The translations under genes and the position numbers were made by a program. A DNA stretch of 7,750 nt. Origin: Candidatus Zixiibacteriota bacterium. Its GTDB lineage: Bacteria; Zixibacteria; MSB-5A5; GN15; FEB-12. Under the pieces are notes generated by a model. It worked only from the letters and a program-made list of their open reading frames with translations, was not told where the DNA came from and made no database searches. Of this stretch, positions 1 to 6,172 are shown piece by piece. The stretch covers positions 1 to 7,750 of the forward strand of contig JAUXBO010000110.1 in NCBI GenBank assembly GCA_030619345.1, written 5' to 3'. Every line of letters starts with the position of its first letter. The first letter of the stretch is position 1.

Positions 1-199
1 CAAACTCCGCTTTGCCGAGCATGGCCGGATTGTACATCATGGCATTCATATCGGTCATGGTTGCTATGCCCGGTCCACCCATGCCAAGGGCTCTGATATC
101 GTTGAATCTGACATTCGGCGTTCCGGCCGCTGTCGTCAAGGCAAAGGCCGCAATTAGGAACAAGAATACCAGTAGAGACTTAGATTTATTATAGCTCAT
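1..199 (-). CDS. Outer-membrane beta-barrel protein, N-terminal part (runs off left edge)
   Basis: Only the first 66 codons are in the window; the frame is open to base 1. ATG at 197-199 is preceded by AAGGAG with good spacing. Residues 1-25 form a signal peptide: a basic start (MSYNKSKS), a hydrophobic stretch (LLVFLFLIAAFAL), and a small-residue cleavage region (TTAAG). The mature start contains RALGMGGPGIA (about 36-46) and MMYNPAML (about 54-61). This pattern of a GMGG turn followed by a YNPA motif is typical of the N-termini of PorV/PorQ- and FadL-like outer-membrane barrel proteins. The gene lies 18 nt downstream of the lipoprotein gene on the same strand, so the two are probably co-transcribed. 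I infer an exported barrel protein; the exact family and substrate cannot be told from this fragment. Confidence 0.75.
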   Translation of the reverse strand, partial: MSYNKSKSLLVFLFLIAAFALTTAAGTPNVRFNDIRALGMGGPGIATMTDMNAMMYNPAMLGKAEF

Positions 200-217
200 A
201 TTCTCAACTCCTTATGG

Positions 218-1168
218 TTAATAGCCTGCACAGGATTGCCAATAAGCATCCTCGTCATAGAATCCATCACCATCATCATCGACGCCATTAATGGTTTCTT
301 CGGTCGGGCTGCTGTTGCCATCGCCATCATTGTCAGCCGGATCATTGATCTTCCAATGTTGGGCCAACTTTATCACATCGGCCAGGAGTGCATCAATATC
401 TTCCGGGCTCAACTCTGTCTCAGAAGTCAGGATATCGTTGATGATAGTCCGCGACTCAGTGATAACCACTTCAATGCTGTCCAGCAGCATGTTAAAAGCT
501 ACAATAGCCGCGCAGGTGTCGTCATGAGCAGTAGCGGCACCGGTGGTTTTTGCCGCAGCAAATTGTTTCGTGATAAAATTCGTCAAATCGTTTGGTCCAA
601 ACCCAAAGCCAAGGGTGTCAACCTGTGTGATGTTGAAGTCTACATCACCGGAATTAATTAACCCATCAAGATTGACATCCTGAAAGAAAAGAATCCCCCT
701 GATTCCGGTTGCAATAGCGAAGTCCAGGTCAATGTCCTCTTTTTTGAATTCACCGGTAGTTTCGCCATCGTAGATCGGCTTGAGATCATCGAAGACAGTA
801 CTCATTGCTATGTATAGTTTTTCAGCCTCTTTATCAGGCCAGGAGCTGCCGGTAAAGGGGAGAGCTTCGCCATCGGCGTGATCACTTTCAGTCATGTCGA
901 CGCCGATATTGAAAGCGTTGAAGCCCGATACCGACATAGTCGCTTTGGCGTGGTAGTAGCGTGCTTCGGAACTGTTGGGATCCTCAGCCATTGCTTTTGT
1001 GAATTCGGCCAGCGCACCCTGGTAGTCGCCATCGCGCATTTTTTGGATACCTTCGTCAATCAGTGATTCTGTATTTTCGCCGGAGGTCCAGCTAAAGAGG
1101 TTACAGCCGCCAATGACGAAGGAGAAACCAATCAGAAGCGCGGAAGCGATAATTAGCTTTCGGTTCAT
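218..1168 (-). CDS. TPR-containing lipoprotein with calcium-loop-like and MopE-like Asp-rich motifs
   Basis: A 316-aa protein. I start it at the ATG at 1166-1168, which has GGAG six bases upstream, and not at the in-frame ATG 12 bases earlier, which lacks a ribosome site. Residues 1-21 are a lipoprotein signal ending in a lipobox (VIGG, then Cys22), so the mature protein should be lipid-anchored in the envelope. Residues 36-70 fit one TPR unit (GDYQGALAEFTKAMAEDPN). Residues 164-175 (DVNLDGLINSGD) match a dockerin-like or EF-hand calcium loop, with acidic or Asn ligands at positions 1, 3, 5, 9 and 12. The C-terminus (294-307, NGVDDDGDGFYDED) resembles the Asp-rich MopE-type metal-binding motif. 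The middle is helical and unassigned. Being first in an operon with an outer-membrane protein suggests an envelope role. The specific function is unknown. Confidence 0.85.
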   Translation of the reverse strand: MNRKLIIASALLIGFSFVIGGCNLFSWTSGENTESLIDEGIQKMRDGDYQGALAEFTKAMAEDPNSSEARYYHAKATMSVSGFNAFNIGVDMTESDHADGEALPFTGSSWPDKEAEKLYIAMSTVFDDLKPIYDGETTGEFKKEDIDLDFAIATGIRGILFFQDVNLDGLINSGDVDFNITQVDTLGFGFGPNDLTNFITKQFAAAKTTGAATAHDDTCAAIVAFNMLLDSIEVVITESRTIINDILTSETELSPEDIDALLADVIKLAQHWKINDPADNDGDGNSSPTEETINGVDDDGDGFYDEDAYWQSCAGY

Positions 1169-1221
1169 AGAAAACTCCATAAGTTTGAGTTTTTTTGTAT
1201 TATTTACCTACTACTGGATCA

Positions 1222-1239
1222 GGAATAACGATTTATTCC
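1222..1239. repeat. Perfect inverted repeat in the leader of the lipoprotein operon
   Basis: GGAATAA (1222-1228) and TTATTCC (1233-1239) are perfect complements around a 4-base centre. The repeat lies between the proposed minus-strand start site (about 1261) and the lipoprotein start codon, so it would be a 7-bp hairpin in that leader RNA. It could also be an operator site. No T-run follows it on the minus strand, so it is not a terminator for that direction. Confidence 0.5.
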
Positions 1240-1267
1240 ACTTTGTTTTATGTCCTCCCGTTGCCAC

Positions 1268-1296
1268 ATGATAACGGCTGTGGGGGGTTATGTCAA
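1268..1296 (-). promoter_or_regulatory. Sigma-70-type promoter for the lipoprotein/outer-membrane operon
   Basis: On the minus strand, TTGACA (1296-1291) is followed by exactly 17 bases and then TATCAT (1273-1268). This matches the -35 consensus fully and the -10 consensus at 5 of 6 positions. Transcription would begin near 1261, giving a leader of about 93 nt before the ATG at 1168. It points away from the riboswitch operon, so the 350-bp gap between the divergent genes is shared control DNA. Confidence 0.75.
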
Positions 1297-1354
1297 TATG
1301 TTAAAAAAGCCTTGCCTCAGATATAGAGATAGCACTTATTTAGGATATAGTTGA

Positions 1355-1436
1355 TCCGTTGGGGGTGGCGTAACACGACCGCCTGAGATTATACCCCCCT
1401 TGCCTGATCCGGATAATGCCGGCGTAGGTAAACGGA
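1355..1436 (+). ncRNA. TPP riboswitch aptamer (THI box)
   Basis: All elements of a thiamin pyrophosphate aptamer can be placed. P1 is TCCGTT (1355-1360) with AACGGA (1431-1436). P2 is GGGGGT (1361-1366) with ACCCCC (1393-1398). P3 is GGCG (1367-1370) with CGCC (1380-1383). The conserved CTGAGAT, which holds the pyrimidine ring, spans 1383-1389. P4 is CCT (1403-1405) with AGG (1426-1428). P5 is CCGG (1409-1412) with CCGG (1419-1422), enclosing the conserved ATAATG that helps bind the pyrophosphate. The diagnostic CCTGATC and GCGTAGG blocks are present. In this family TPP binding stabilises P1 and lowers expression downstream. The next gene starts about 95 nt later, and no hairpin plus T-run lies between, so control is more likely at translation initiation. 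Confidence 0.95.
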
Positions 1437-1455
1437 GATGTTTATCGCATCCCCT

Positions 1456-1542
1456 GGTTCCGAGCGAACCGCCTATTGTGTCAGGACGGAGTCTTACCGT
1501 AACGTTAACCGTTTAGTGTGAGGTTTCTGTCATGAAAAACCT
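1456..1542 (+). promoter_or_regulatory. Putative riboswitch expression platform, including a hairpin that masks the ribosome site
   Basis: GGTTC (1456-1460) pairs with GAACC (1466-1470) as a small hairpin. Nearer the gene, AGGTTT (1521-1526), which contains the ribosome site GAGG, can pair with AAACCT (1537-1542) inside the receptor's first codons. That puts the ATG (1532-1534) in a 10-base loop. CCGTT at 1509-1513 could also pair with the 3' arm of aptamer P1 (AACGG, 1431-1435), which would give a ligand-dependent switch. The pairings are visible; the mechanism is inferred and no folding energies were calculated. Confidence 0.4.
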
Positions 1543-3979
1543 AACCATTCTACTGGCGACATTTCTGCTCGCATCTTTTGTTGGCGCAAATGCCACCGGG
1601 GTGCTGGTCGGACAAGTCACCGATACCAAGGGTCGCCCATTGGCCGCGGTATCAATCACAACCAATCTCAGCGGGATTGGATCGCTCTCCGACATCAATG
1701 GAGATTTCAAATTTACCGTGGATGACCAGGTTACACGGGTGACCTTTTCTTCGGTCGGGTTCAAGCCGCGTCAGTTCAAAATTGGCGAGATTCCCGATGT
1801 TATCGTTCTGCTGCCGATGTATATTCGCGGCGAGGACATCATCATTACCGCCGACCGGGCGAAATCTGGTATTAGTTCGATAGCCTACGATAATCTCTCC
1901 ACCGATGAAATAGAGCGTGACTATACCATCGGGGAGTTGCCACTGTTGCTCGAATCGACGCCAAACCTGTACGCCTATTCCGATGGAGGAACAACCCTCG
2001 GGTACAGCTATATGCGGATTCGGGGATTTGATGACAAGCGGGTCAGCACCTATATCAACGGTGTGCCACTAAATGATCCGGAAGATCACGCTACCTACTT
2101 TGTGGACCTGCCGGATTTTGCGGCCAATATCGACGATATTCAAATACAGCGTGGGGTCGGGAATTCTCTTTATGGCGATGCCTCTTTTGGCGGTTCGGTC
2201 AATATTGTAACCTCCCTATTCAGTCGTCCCCGGCAGACCAGTATCACAACCGGGTATGGTGAGTATACGTCGGAAGGCAAGTCAATCAGTGATATGTACA
2301 AGCAGTCGGTGGAGTATGCCTCCGGGCTGATCGAAGGACGCTGGGCATTTGCGGGACGCTTCTCAAAGCAAAAGAGTGGCGGGTACCGATACGGAAGCTG
2401 GTACGAGGGTTGGTCGTATTATTTTGCCATGGGACGAATTGATCCCAAAATGACGACCGAGCTTTATGTATACGGCGGGCCGATGCGGATGCATCTGGCT
2501 TTCTACGGCGCGGGACGAGAAGCTATCGAAGCTGACCGGAAGGCGAACCCGTACTTGACCTATGACAATGAGACCGACAATTTCAATCAACCGCATTATC
2601 ATCTTCACAATACCTATCGTATAAATGAGAAGGCAACTCTCTCCAATACTCTGTACTATATTCGGGGCAAAGGATATTACGAGCGGTTCAAATCCGATGC
2701 AAATTTCTATGACTACAATCTTAGCGGTCTTAGTGACAGCAGCAGCGGCGATCTGGTGCGCCAACAATGGGTGGAGAAAAATCAGTACGGCTGGAATCCC
2801 TCGTTGGTAATCGAGCATGATCGGGGCAGTCATTCGGTTGGTGGCTCGTTCTATTATTTCAATTCTGACCATTGGGGTGCAGTACCCCGAGCGGAATACC
2901 TGGAGAATCTCACCTCGGGATCTATAAAGTATTATGAGTACTTCGGCACTAAATATGTCGGGTCCTTTTACGCACAGGAGTATTACAAACTCACAGAACG
3001 GCTGTCGACTCAGATTACGGCGCAGCTAAGGTGGCAGGACTACCGATTTGATCAAACTCGTATGGGAGCCTTTGCAGGATATAACTATGATCTGAATAAT
3101 GTCTTTTTCTCTCCTCGGATCGGCTTTAACTACAACCTGACCGAAGCCGCCGATATTTTTCTAAATCTGGCTCTCTCTTCACGAACGCCAACCGATGGCG
3201 CTGTGTATGATGCCAACGACCCCAACCGGATGCCTTCGCTTGAAATTGTGAACCAGACGATAACATCTTCGGGGCAAACAGTTGTGACCTTTGGCGATCC
3301 GCTGGTGCGTCCGGAACGTGTTCACAATTACGAAGTCGGAGTGTCGCTGACCGAACACGATAAAAGTGGCAGCGTTAATTTGTTCTATATGGACTTCCGG
3401 GACGAGATCGTATCCTATGCGTACATTGACTATTTGATTCATTCATATAATATCGAACGCTCGGTTCATTCCGGAATAGAACTGAGCGGCAGCTATCGTG
3501 TGGCATCCGGTCTGACCCTGAGCGGGAATTTTGCTTACAATCGCAATCGGGTCATCCGGCACAGCCGGGCCGTGGATGGAATAAATGTAGATTTTGCCGA
3601 CAAAAAGATTGCCGGATTCCCGGACTACCTCGGTAGTTTTATTGCTGATTATCGTGTCTCGGACCTAAGAATGACCTATCGACTGAGGTTTGTAGGCAAG
3701 CAGTATATGGAAATGTACAATATAGATGATCTCGCAGTCGAGGCCTACAGCTTGTCTTCAGTTTCACTTTCATACCAGTTCGGTTCGGTTGCCGGAATTG
3801 GGAAACTGACACTGTCCGGGCGCGTTGATAATCTATTTGACGTGAAGTATGATTCGTTTGGTTACGGAGACAATTTTGCATTCAACAACGGTACGGAAGA
3901 TATAGTCGACGGATGGGCTGAGTACTTTGTTGGCCCTGAGCGCTCGTTTTGGGGTCAGTTGAAGATAGAATTGTTCTAA
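1532..3979 (+). CDS. TonB-dependent outer-membrane receptor, probably for thiamin or a thiamin precursor
   Basis: An 815-aa receptor starting at the ATG at 1532, with GAGG about 8 bases upstream. Residues 1-21 are a signal peptide ending ANA, with cleavage before Thr22. Residues 23-95 form a carboxypeptidase-regulatory-like beta-sandwich (GQVTDTKGRPLAAV, SDINGDFKF, FSSVGF), the N-terminal extension common in FCB-group receptors. EDIIITADR (101-109) is a likely TonB box. The plug runs from about 115 to 228, with RIRGFDDKRVSTYINGVPLN, then IQIQRGVGNSLYGDASFGGSVNIVTS. The remainder is an aromatic-rich barrel ending in ELF, with the C-terminal Phe expected of outer-membrane proteins. The substrate is inferred from the TPP riboswitch directly upstream, since TPP-controlled receptors in Bacteroidetes have been predicted to import thiamin. 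A symporter gene follows three bases after the stop. The frame is intact. Confidence 0.93.
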   Translation: MKNLTILLATFLLASFVGANATGVLVGQVTDTKGRPLAAVSITTNLSGIGSLSDINGDFKFTVDDQVTRVTFSSVGFKPRQFKIGEIPDVIVLLPMYIRGEDIIITADRAKSGISSIAYDNLSTDEIERDYTIGELPLLLESTPNLYAYSDGGTTLGYSYMRIRGFDDKRVSTYINGVPLNDPEDHATYFVDLPDFAANIDDIQIQRGVGNSLYGDASFGGSVNIVTSLFSRPRQTSITTGYGEYTSEGKSISDMYKQSVEYASGLIEGRWAFAGRFSKQKSGGYRYGSWYEGWSYYFAMGRIDPKMTTELYVYGGPMRMHLAFYGAGREAIEADRKANPYLTYDNETDNFNQPHYHLHNTYRINEKATLSNTLYYIRGKGYYERFKSDANFYDYNLSGLSDSSSGDLVRQQWVEKNQYGWNPSLVIEHDRGSHSVGGSFYYFNSDHWGAVPRAEYLENLTSGSIKYYEYFGTKYVGSFYAQEYYKLTERLSTQITAQLRWQDYRFDQTRMGAFAGYNYDLNNVFFSPRIGFNYNLTEAADIFLNLALSSRTPTDGAVYDANDPNRMPSLEIVNQTITSSGQTVVTFGDPLVRPERVHNYEVGVSLTEHDKSGSVNLFYMDFRDEIVSYAYIDYLIHSYNIERSVHSGIELSGSYRVASGLTLSGNFAYNRNRVIRHSRAVDGINVDFADKKIAGFPDYLGSFIADYRVSDLRMTYRLRFVGKQYMEMYNIDDLAVEAYSLSSVSLSYQFGSVAGIGKLTLSGRVDNLFDVKYDSFGYGDNFAFNNGTEDIVDGWAEYFVGPERSFWGQLKIELF

Positions 3980-3982
3980 GTT

Positions 3983-5359
3983 TTGCATTTTCTTGATTAT
4001 AGTATTGTCTTAGTATACCTGATTGGGATTCTGTTAATCGGATTCTATAGACGACTCAAGAAAGATGCATCGGTTTCTGAAATGATACTGGGCGGACGGA
4101 TGCTTACCCTGCCCGCCTTTGTTGCTTCCTTGGTCTCTACATGGTACGGCGGTATTCTTGGAGTGGGGGAATACTCGTATCGATTTGGAATTTCAAACTG
4201 GCTGGTTTTTGGGCTGCCGTACTATTTGGCCGCATTTCTTTTTGCTGTTTTCCTGGCCAGGAAAGCGCGCGAGTCGGGACTTCTCACCATCCCCGAAAGA
4301 CTGGCGCAAACCTATGATCAACGAACAGCACTGACCGGTTCAATAATCATATTTCTGATGACTGTTCCAGCGGCCTACATTCTGATGCTGGGTGTGCTGT
4401 GCGAACAGATGTTTGGACTATCGTTTGCGACCGGTGTGTTGCTCGGGTCAGTTTTTTCGGTCATATACGTTTTTGTTGGCGGCTTCCGGTCGGTGGTGCG
4501 AACCGACATCGTTCAGTTTGCGCTCATGTTTATCGGGTTTGCGGTGTTGCTGGTAATTCTAGTTCTTCGCTACGGAGGTCCTGAATTTTTGTCGGCCAAT
4601 CTCCCGCCGCAGCATCTCACCTGGCATGGCGGGAATAGCGGCTGGTATATAGCCGTCTGGTACGTCATTGCACTGGCCACGCTGGTGGAACCATCGTTTT
4701 ATCAGCGATGCTATGCCGCCAAAAACCCCGCGGTTGCCAAAAAGGGTATTTTCATTTCAATCGGTTGCTGGGCGCTGTTCGATTTTATGACCACAACCAG
4801 TGGACTCTATGCGCGGGCGTTGCTTCCGGAACTGTCCAATCCAGTTTCATCGTTTCCGGCTCTGGCCCAGGCGGTATTGCCGGTAGGACTGCTTGGTCTG
4901 TTTGCGCTAACGCTGTTGGCCACAATTATGTCTACTGTAGATTCCTATGCCTTTTTGGCCGCTTCTACATTTGGCAATGACATTATGGGACGGCTGGTCA
5001 AGGGAGATAACCGCAACATCAGGCATTATACTAATATCGGTCTGTTATTGGCGACATCGCTGGCCGCTCTTTTTGCAATCTTTTTTAGATCGGCGGTTGA
5101 TATCTGGCATGCTTTTGGGTCTATTGGCACGCCGGCTTTGCTGGTCCCACTGTTCTTTTCATTCGTCGGCAGGCGTCGGCTGCCCGCCGGGCATGCTTTT
5201 TTCTCAATGATTTTCGTATTGGCTCTGTCGCTGATCTGGTATCTTTCGCCCCAACTTACGACCGACGGAAATTACTGGTTTGGTGTTGAGCCGATATTTC
5301 CCGGCTTGATTGTCTCGTTGCTAATTTATCTGCTATTTGCTGACGAAGAAATTGAATGA
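3983..5359 (+). CDS. Sodium:solute symporter (SSS family), probable thiamin-compound transporter
   Basis: A 458-aa membrane protein of the Na+-coupled SSS family (LeuT fold, usually 12-14 helices), rich in hydrophobic segments throughout. It starts at TTG (3983), because the frame has a stop just upstream and no better initiator nearby. There is no clear ribosome site, and the start lies three bases after the receptor's stop, so translational coupling is likely. Family marks are LDYSIVLVYLIGILLIG (helix 1), STWYGGILGVGEYSYRFG, TIPERLAQTYD, the signature GGFRSVVRTDIVQFALMFIG, and MSTVDSYAF (316-324), where Ser/Thr would help form the Na2 sodium site. PanF-like members of this family have been predicted as thiamin-related transporters (ThiV) from TPP-element control. 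Its place behind the riboswitch and receptor supports inner-membrane uptake of thiamin, its phosphates or the HMP/HET precursors. The exact substrate is not determined. Confidence 0.9.
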   Translation: MHFLDYSIVLVYLIGILLIGFYRRLKKDASVSEMILGGRMLTLPAFVASLVSTWYGGILGVGEYSYRFGISNWLVFGLPYYLAAFLFAVFLARKARESGLLTIPERLAQTYDQRTALTGSIIIFLMTVPAAYILMLGVLCEQMFGLSFATGVLLGSVFSVIYVFVGGFRSVVRTDIVQFALMFIGFAVLLVILVLRYGGPEFLSANLPPQHLTWHGGNSGWYIAVWYVIALATLVEPSFYQRCYAAKNPAVAKKGIFISIGCWALFDFMTTTSGLYARALLPELSNPVSSFPALAQAVLPVGLLGLFALTLLATIMSTVDSYAFLAASTFGNDIMGRLVKGDNRNIRHYTNIGLLLATSLAALFAIFFRSAVDIWHAFGSIGTPALLVPLFFSFVGRRRLPAGHAFFSMIFVLALSLIWYLSPQLTTDGNYWFGVEPIFPGLIVSLLIYLLFADEEIE

Positions 5360-5361
5360 AG

Positions 5362-5390
5362 TTGCCATTAAGTAGATTATGGATTATACT
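5362..5390 (+). promoter_or_regulatory. Sigma-70-type promoter for greA
   Basis: TTGCCA (5362-5367), 17 bases, then TATACT (5385-5390): five of six consensus positions in each hexamer with ideal spacing. The start site would fall near 5396-5398, one to three bases before the greA ATG (5399). The transcript would therefore be leaderless or nearly so, and the AGGAG at 5392-5396 would lie partly or wholly outside the RNA. Confidence 0.6.
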
Positions 5391-5398
5391 TAGGAGCG

Positions 5399-5875
5399 AT
5401 GAGCGAACCCCTGTACATGTCACGTGAAGGCATCCTTAAAATGGAAGCCGAGTTGAAACGTCTCAAGTTTACCGAGCGCCCCAAAATAGTTGCCGAAATC
5501 AAGAGAACTATGGAGATGGGTGATCTTTCCGAAAACGCTGAGTATCACGCCGCAAAAGAGGCACAACGACATATGGAAAAGAAGCTCTCAGATCTTGAGT
5601 TTAAACTCTCACGGGTTCAGTTGGTTGATGTCGATGCCATCCCGAAGGACAAGGCGTATCTTTTTGCCAAGGTCCTTGTCAAAGATGAATCTTCTGGGGA
5701 AGAGGTTGAGTATATACTGACACCACCGGATGAAGCGGATATCTATGAGGATAAGATATCGGTTAAGTCGCCAATTGGCGCGGCCCTGTTGGGCAAAGGG
5801 GTTGGTGACGCTGTTGAAGTTCAAGTACCAAAGGGCACGATCAAGTATAAGATTCTGAAAATATCGCGAGATTAG
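5399..5875 (+). CDS. greA: Transcription elongation factor GreA
   Basis: 158 aa, the same length as E. coli GreA. GreA enters the secondary channel of paused RNA polymerase and promotes cleavage of the backtracked transcript. Residues 1-75 are the antiparallel coiled coil. The tip motif GDLSENAEYHAAKE (41-54) carries the conserved acidic pair (Asp42, Glu45) that helps hold the catalytic Mg2+. The C-terminal FKBP-like domain includes DKISVKSPIGAALLGKGVGD and ends VPKGTIKYKILKI. The start MSEPLYMSREG matches the usual family N-terminus. AGGAG lies only two bases from the ATG, an unusually short spacing that fits poorly with standard initiation. A second ATG six codons in (5417) has no ribosome site. 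The gene lies 39 bp after the symporter with no terminator between, so it may also receive read-through from the riboswitch operon. Confidence 0.97.
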   Translation: MSEPLYMSREGILKMEAELKRLKFTERPKIVAEIKRTMEMGDLSENAEYHAAKEAQRHMEKKLSDLEFKLSRVQLVDVDAIPKDKAYLFAKVLVKDESSGEEVEYILTPPDEADIYEDKISVKSPIGAALLGKGVGDAVEVQVPKGTIKYKILKISRD

Positions 5876-5900
5876 TCGCTCAGACTAATTGTTTTCTTCT
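5871..5900 (+). terminator. Intrinsic terminator of greA, overlapping the convergent gene's stop
   Basis: ATTAGTC (5871-5877) pairs with GACTAAT (5883-5889) around a 5-base loop and is followed by a T-rich stretch from 5889 onward. The greA stop codon (5873-5875) lies in the left arm. The TAG that ends the extended minus-strand frame (5885-5887) lies in the right arm. No T-run follows on the minus strand, so it probably acts only on greA. The stem is AT-rich and of moderate strength. Confidence 0.6.
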
Positions 5901-6079
5901 TCTTCTTCTTCTTCTTCCTCTTCATAGAGTCCTTCCAGGTCAGATTCATCATAGTACTCTTCGTCTTCTTCGCCGCTAACTCAGGCGGCGCTGTTGGCGC
6001 ACTCAAGAGAGCAGTAGTATTTTCCTACCTGCCTGATTGGCTTGTTTGAGATTTCTTCACCGCAAAAGGAACAGACCAT
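5885..6079 (-). CDS. Small four-cysteine zinc-finger protein with acidic tail, interrupted by in-frame TGA
   Basis: The ATG at 6077-6079 has GGAGG nine bases upstream and a strong promoter further up. Codons 1-32 encode MVCSFCGEEISNKPIRQVGK followed by YYCSLECANSAA. The cysteine pattern, Cys3-x2-Cys6 then Cys23-x3-Cys27, is a treble-clef/TRASH-like metal-binding finger, probably for zinc. A TGA follows at 5981-5983. The same frame then continues for 31 codons: VSGEEDEEYYDESDLEGLY, a run of Glu and Asn-Asn, ending at TAG (5885-5887). The tail looks like real protein. Three explanations remain: the annotated product is a 32-aa finger and the tail is a relic, a point mutation or read error created the TGA, or TGA is read through, giving 64 residues. 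TGA is an ordinary stop elsewhere here (the symporter ends in TGA), so a changed genetic code is unlikely. Its function is unknown; a nucleic-acid or protein-binding adaptor is only a guess. Confidence 0.65.
5894..5917. repeat. (TTC)8 trinucleotide repeat encoding poly-Glu on the minus strand
   Basis: Eight uninterrupted TTC units on the plus strand, read as eight GAA codons by the minus-strand frame. Such tracts can change length by slippage in steps of one Glu without shifting frame. The same stretch supplies the T-rich sequence after the greA hairpin. Confidence 0.9.
5971..5990 (-). other. GC-rich hairpin whose loop holds the in-frame TGA
   Basis: CGCCGC (5971-5976) and GCGGCG (5985-5990) are perfect complements around an 8-base loop. 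In the minus-strand RNA the loop reads CUGAGUUA, so the UGA that ends the zinc-finger frame sits in the loop. No T-run follows on either strand, so it is not an intrinsic terminator. It may affect stop-codon use, or be chance in alanine- and glycine-coding sequence. Confidence 0.6.
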
Positions 6080-6133
6080 CCGACACTTCCTCCAACTCAT
6101 TGTCTCTTAGATGCCACAAACCTGTGCCTACAA

Positions 6134-6151
6134 GCCAAACATGGTTTTGGC
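6134..6151 (-). other. Hairpin in the leader of the zinc-finger gene
   Basis: GCCAAA (6134-6139) and TTTGGC (6146-6151) are complementary around six bases. They lie between the proposed start site (about 6166) and the ATG at 6079. They would form a 6-bp hairpin in an 87-nt leader, with no evident match to a known riboswitch. Confidence 0.35.
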
Positions 6152-6172
6152 AAAGGACCAACCACAAAAAAT

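Noticed and set aside
236..661. 141-aa plus-strand open frame opposite the lipoprotein gene
   Set aside because: The minus-strand lipoprotein has a signal peptide, lipobox, TPR and calcium-loop motifs. The plus-strand frame has low-complexity hydrophobic sequence and no ribosome site.
1168..1180. Lipoprotein start at the upstream ATG (1178-1180)
   Set aside because: That ATG has no ribosome site, whereas the ATG at 1166-1168 has GGAG six bases upstream and gives a standard lipoprotein signal.
1312..1351. Promoter for the riboswitch operon (TTGCCT at 1312, or TATAGT at 1346)
   Set aside because: TTGCCT has no good -10 at normal spacing, and TATAGT lacks a -35 and would start RNA inside P1. 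A promoter must exist, but I cannot place it.
2363..2872. 169-aa minus-strand open frame inside the receptor gene
   Set aside because: It lies wholly within a well-supported receptor gene, has no ribosome site or recognisable domain, and is a shadow of coding sequence.
5981..5983. TGA as a selenocysteine codon
   Set aside because: A bacterial SECIS hairpin should begin just after the UGA. The only strong hairpin here encloses the UGA in its loop, and the surrounding residues (NSAA-VSGEE) do not resemble a redox site.
5981..5983. TGA recoded as Gly or Trp through a variant genetic code
   Set aside because: The symporter ends at a TGA (5357-5359) exactly where its family ends, and the other large genes contain no in-frame TGA.
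5971..5990. GC hairpin as an intrinsic terminator
   Set aside because: No T-run follows on either strand.
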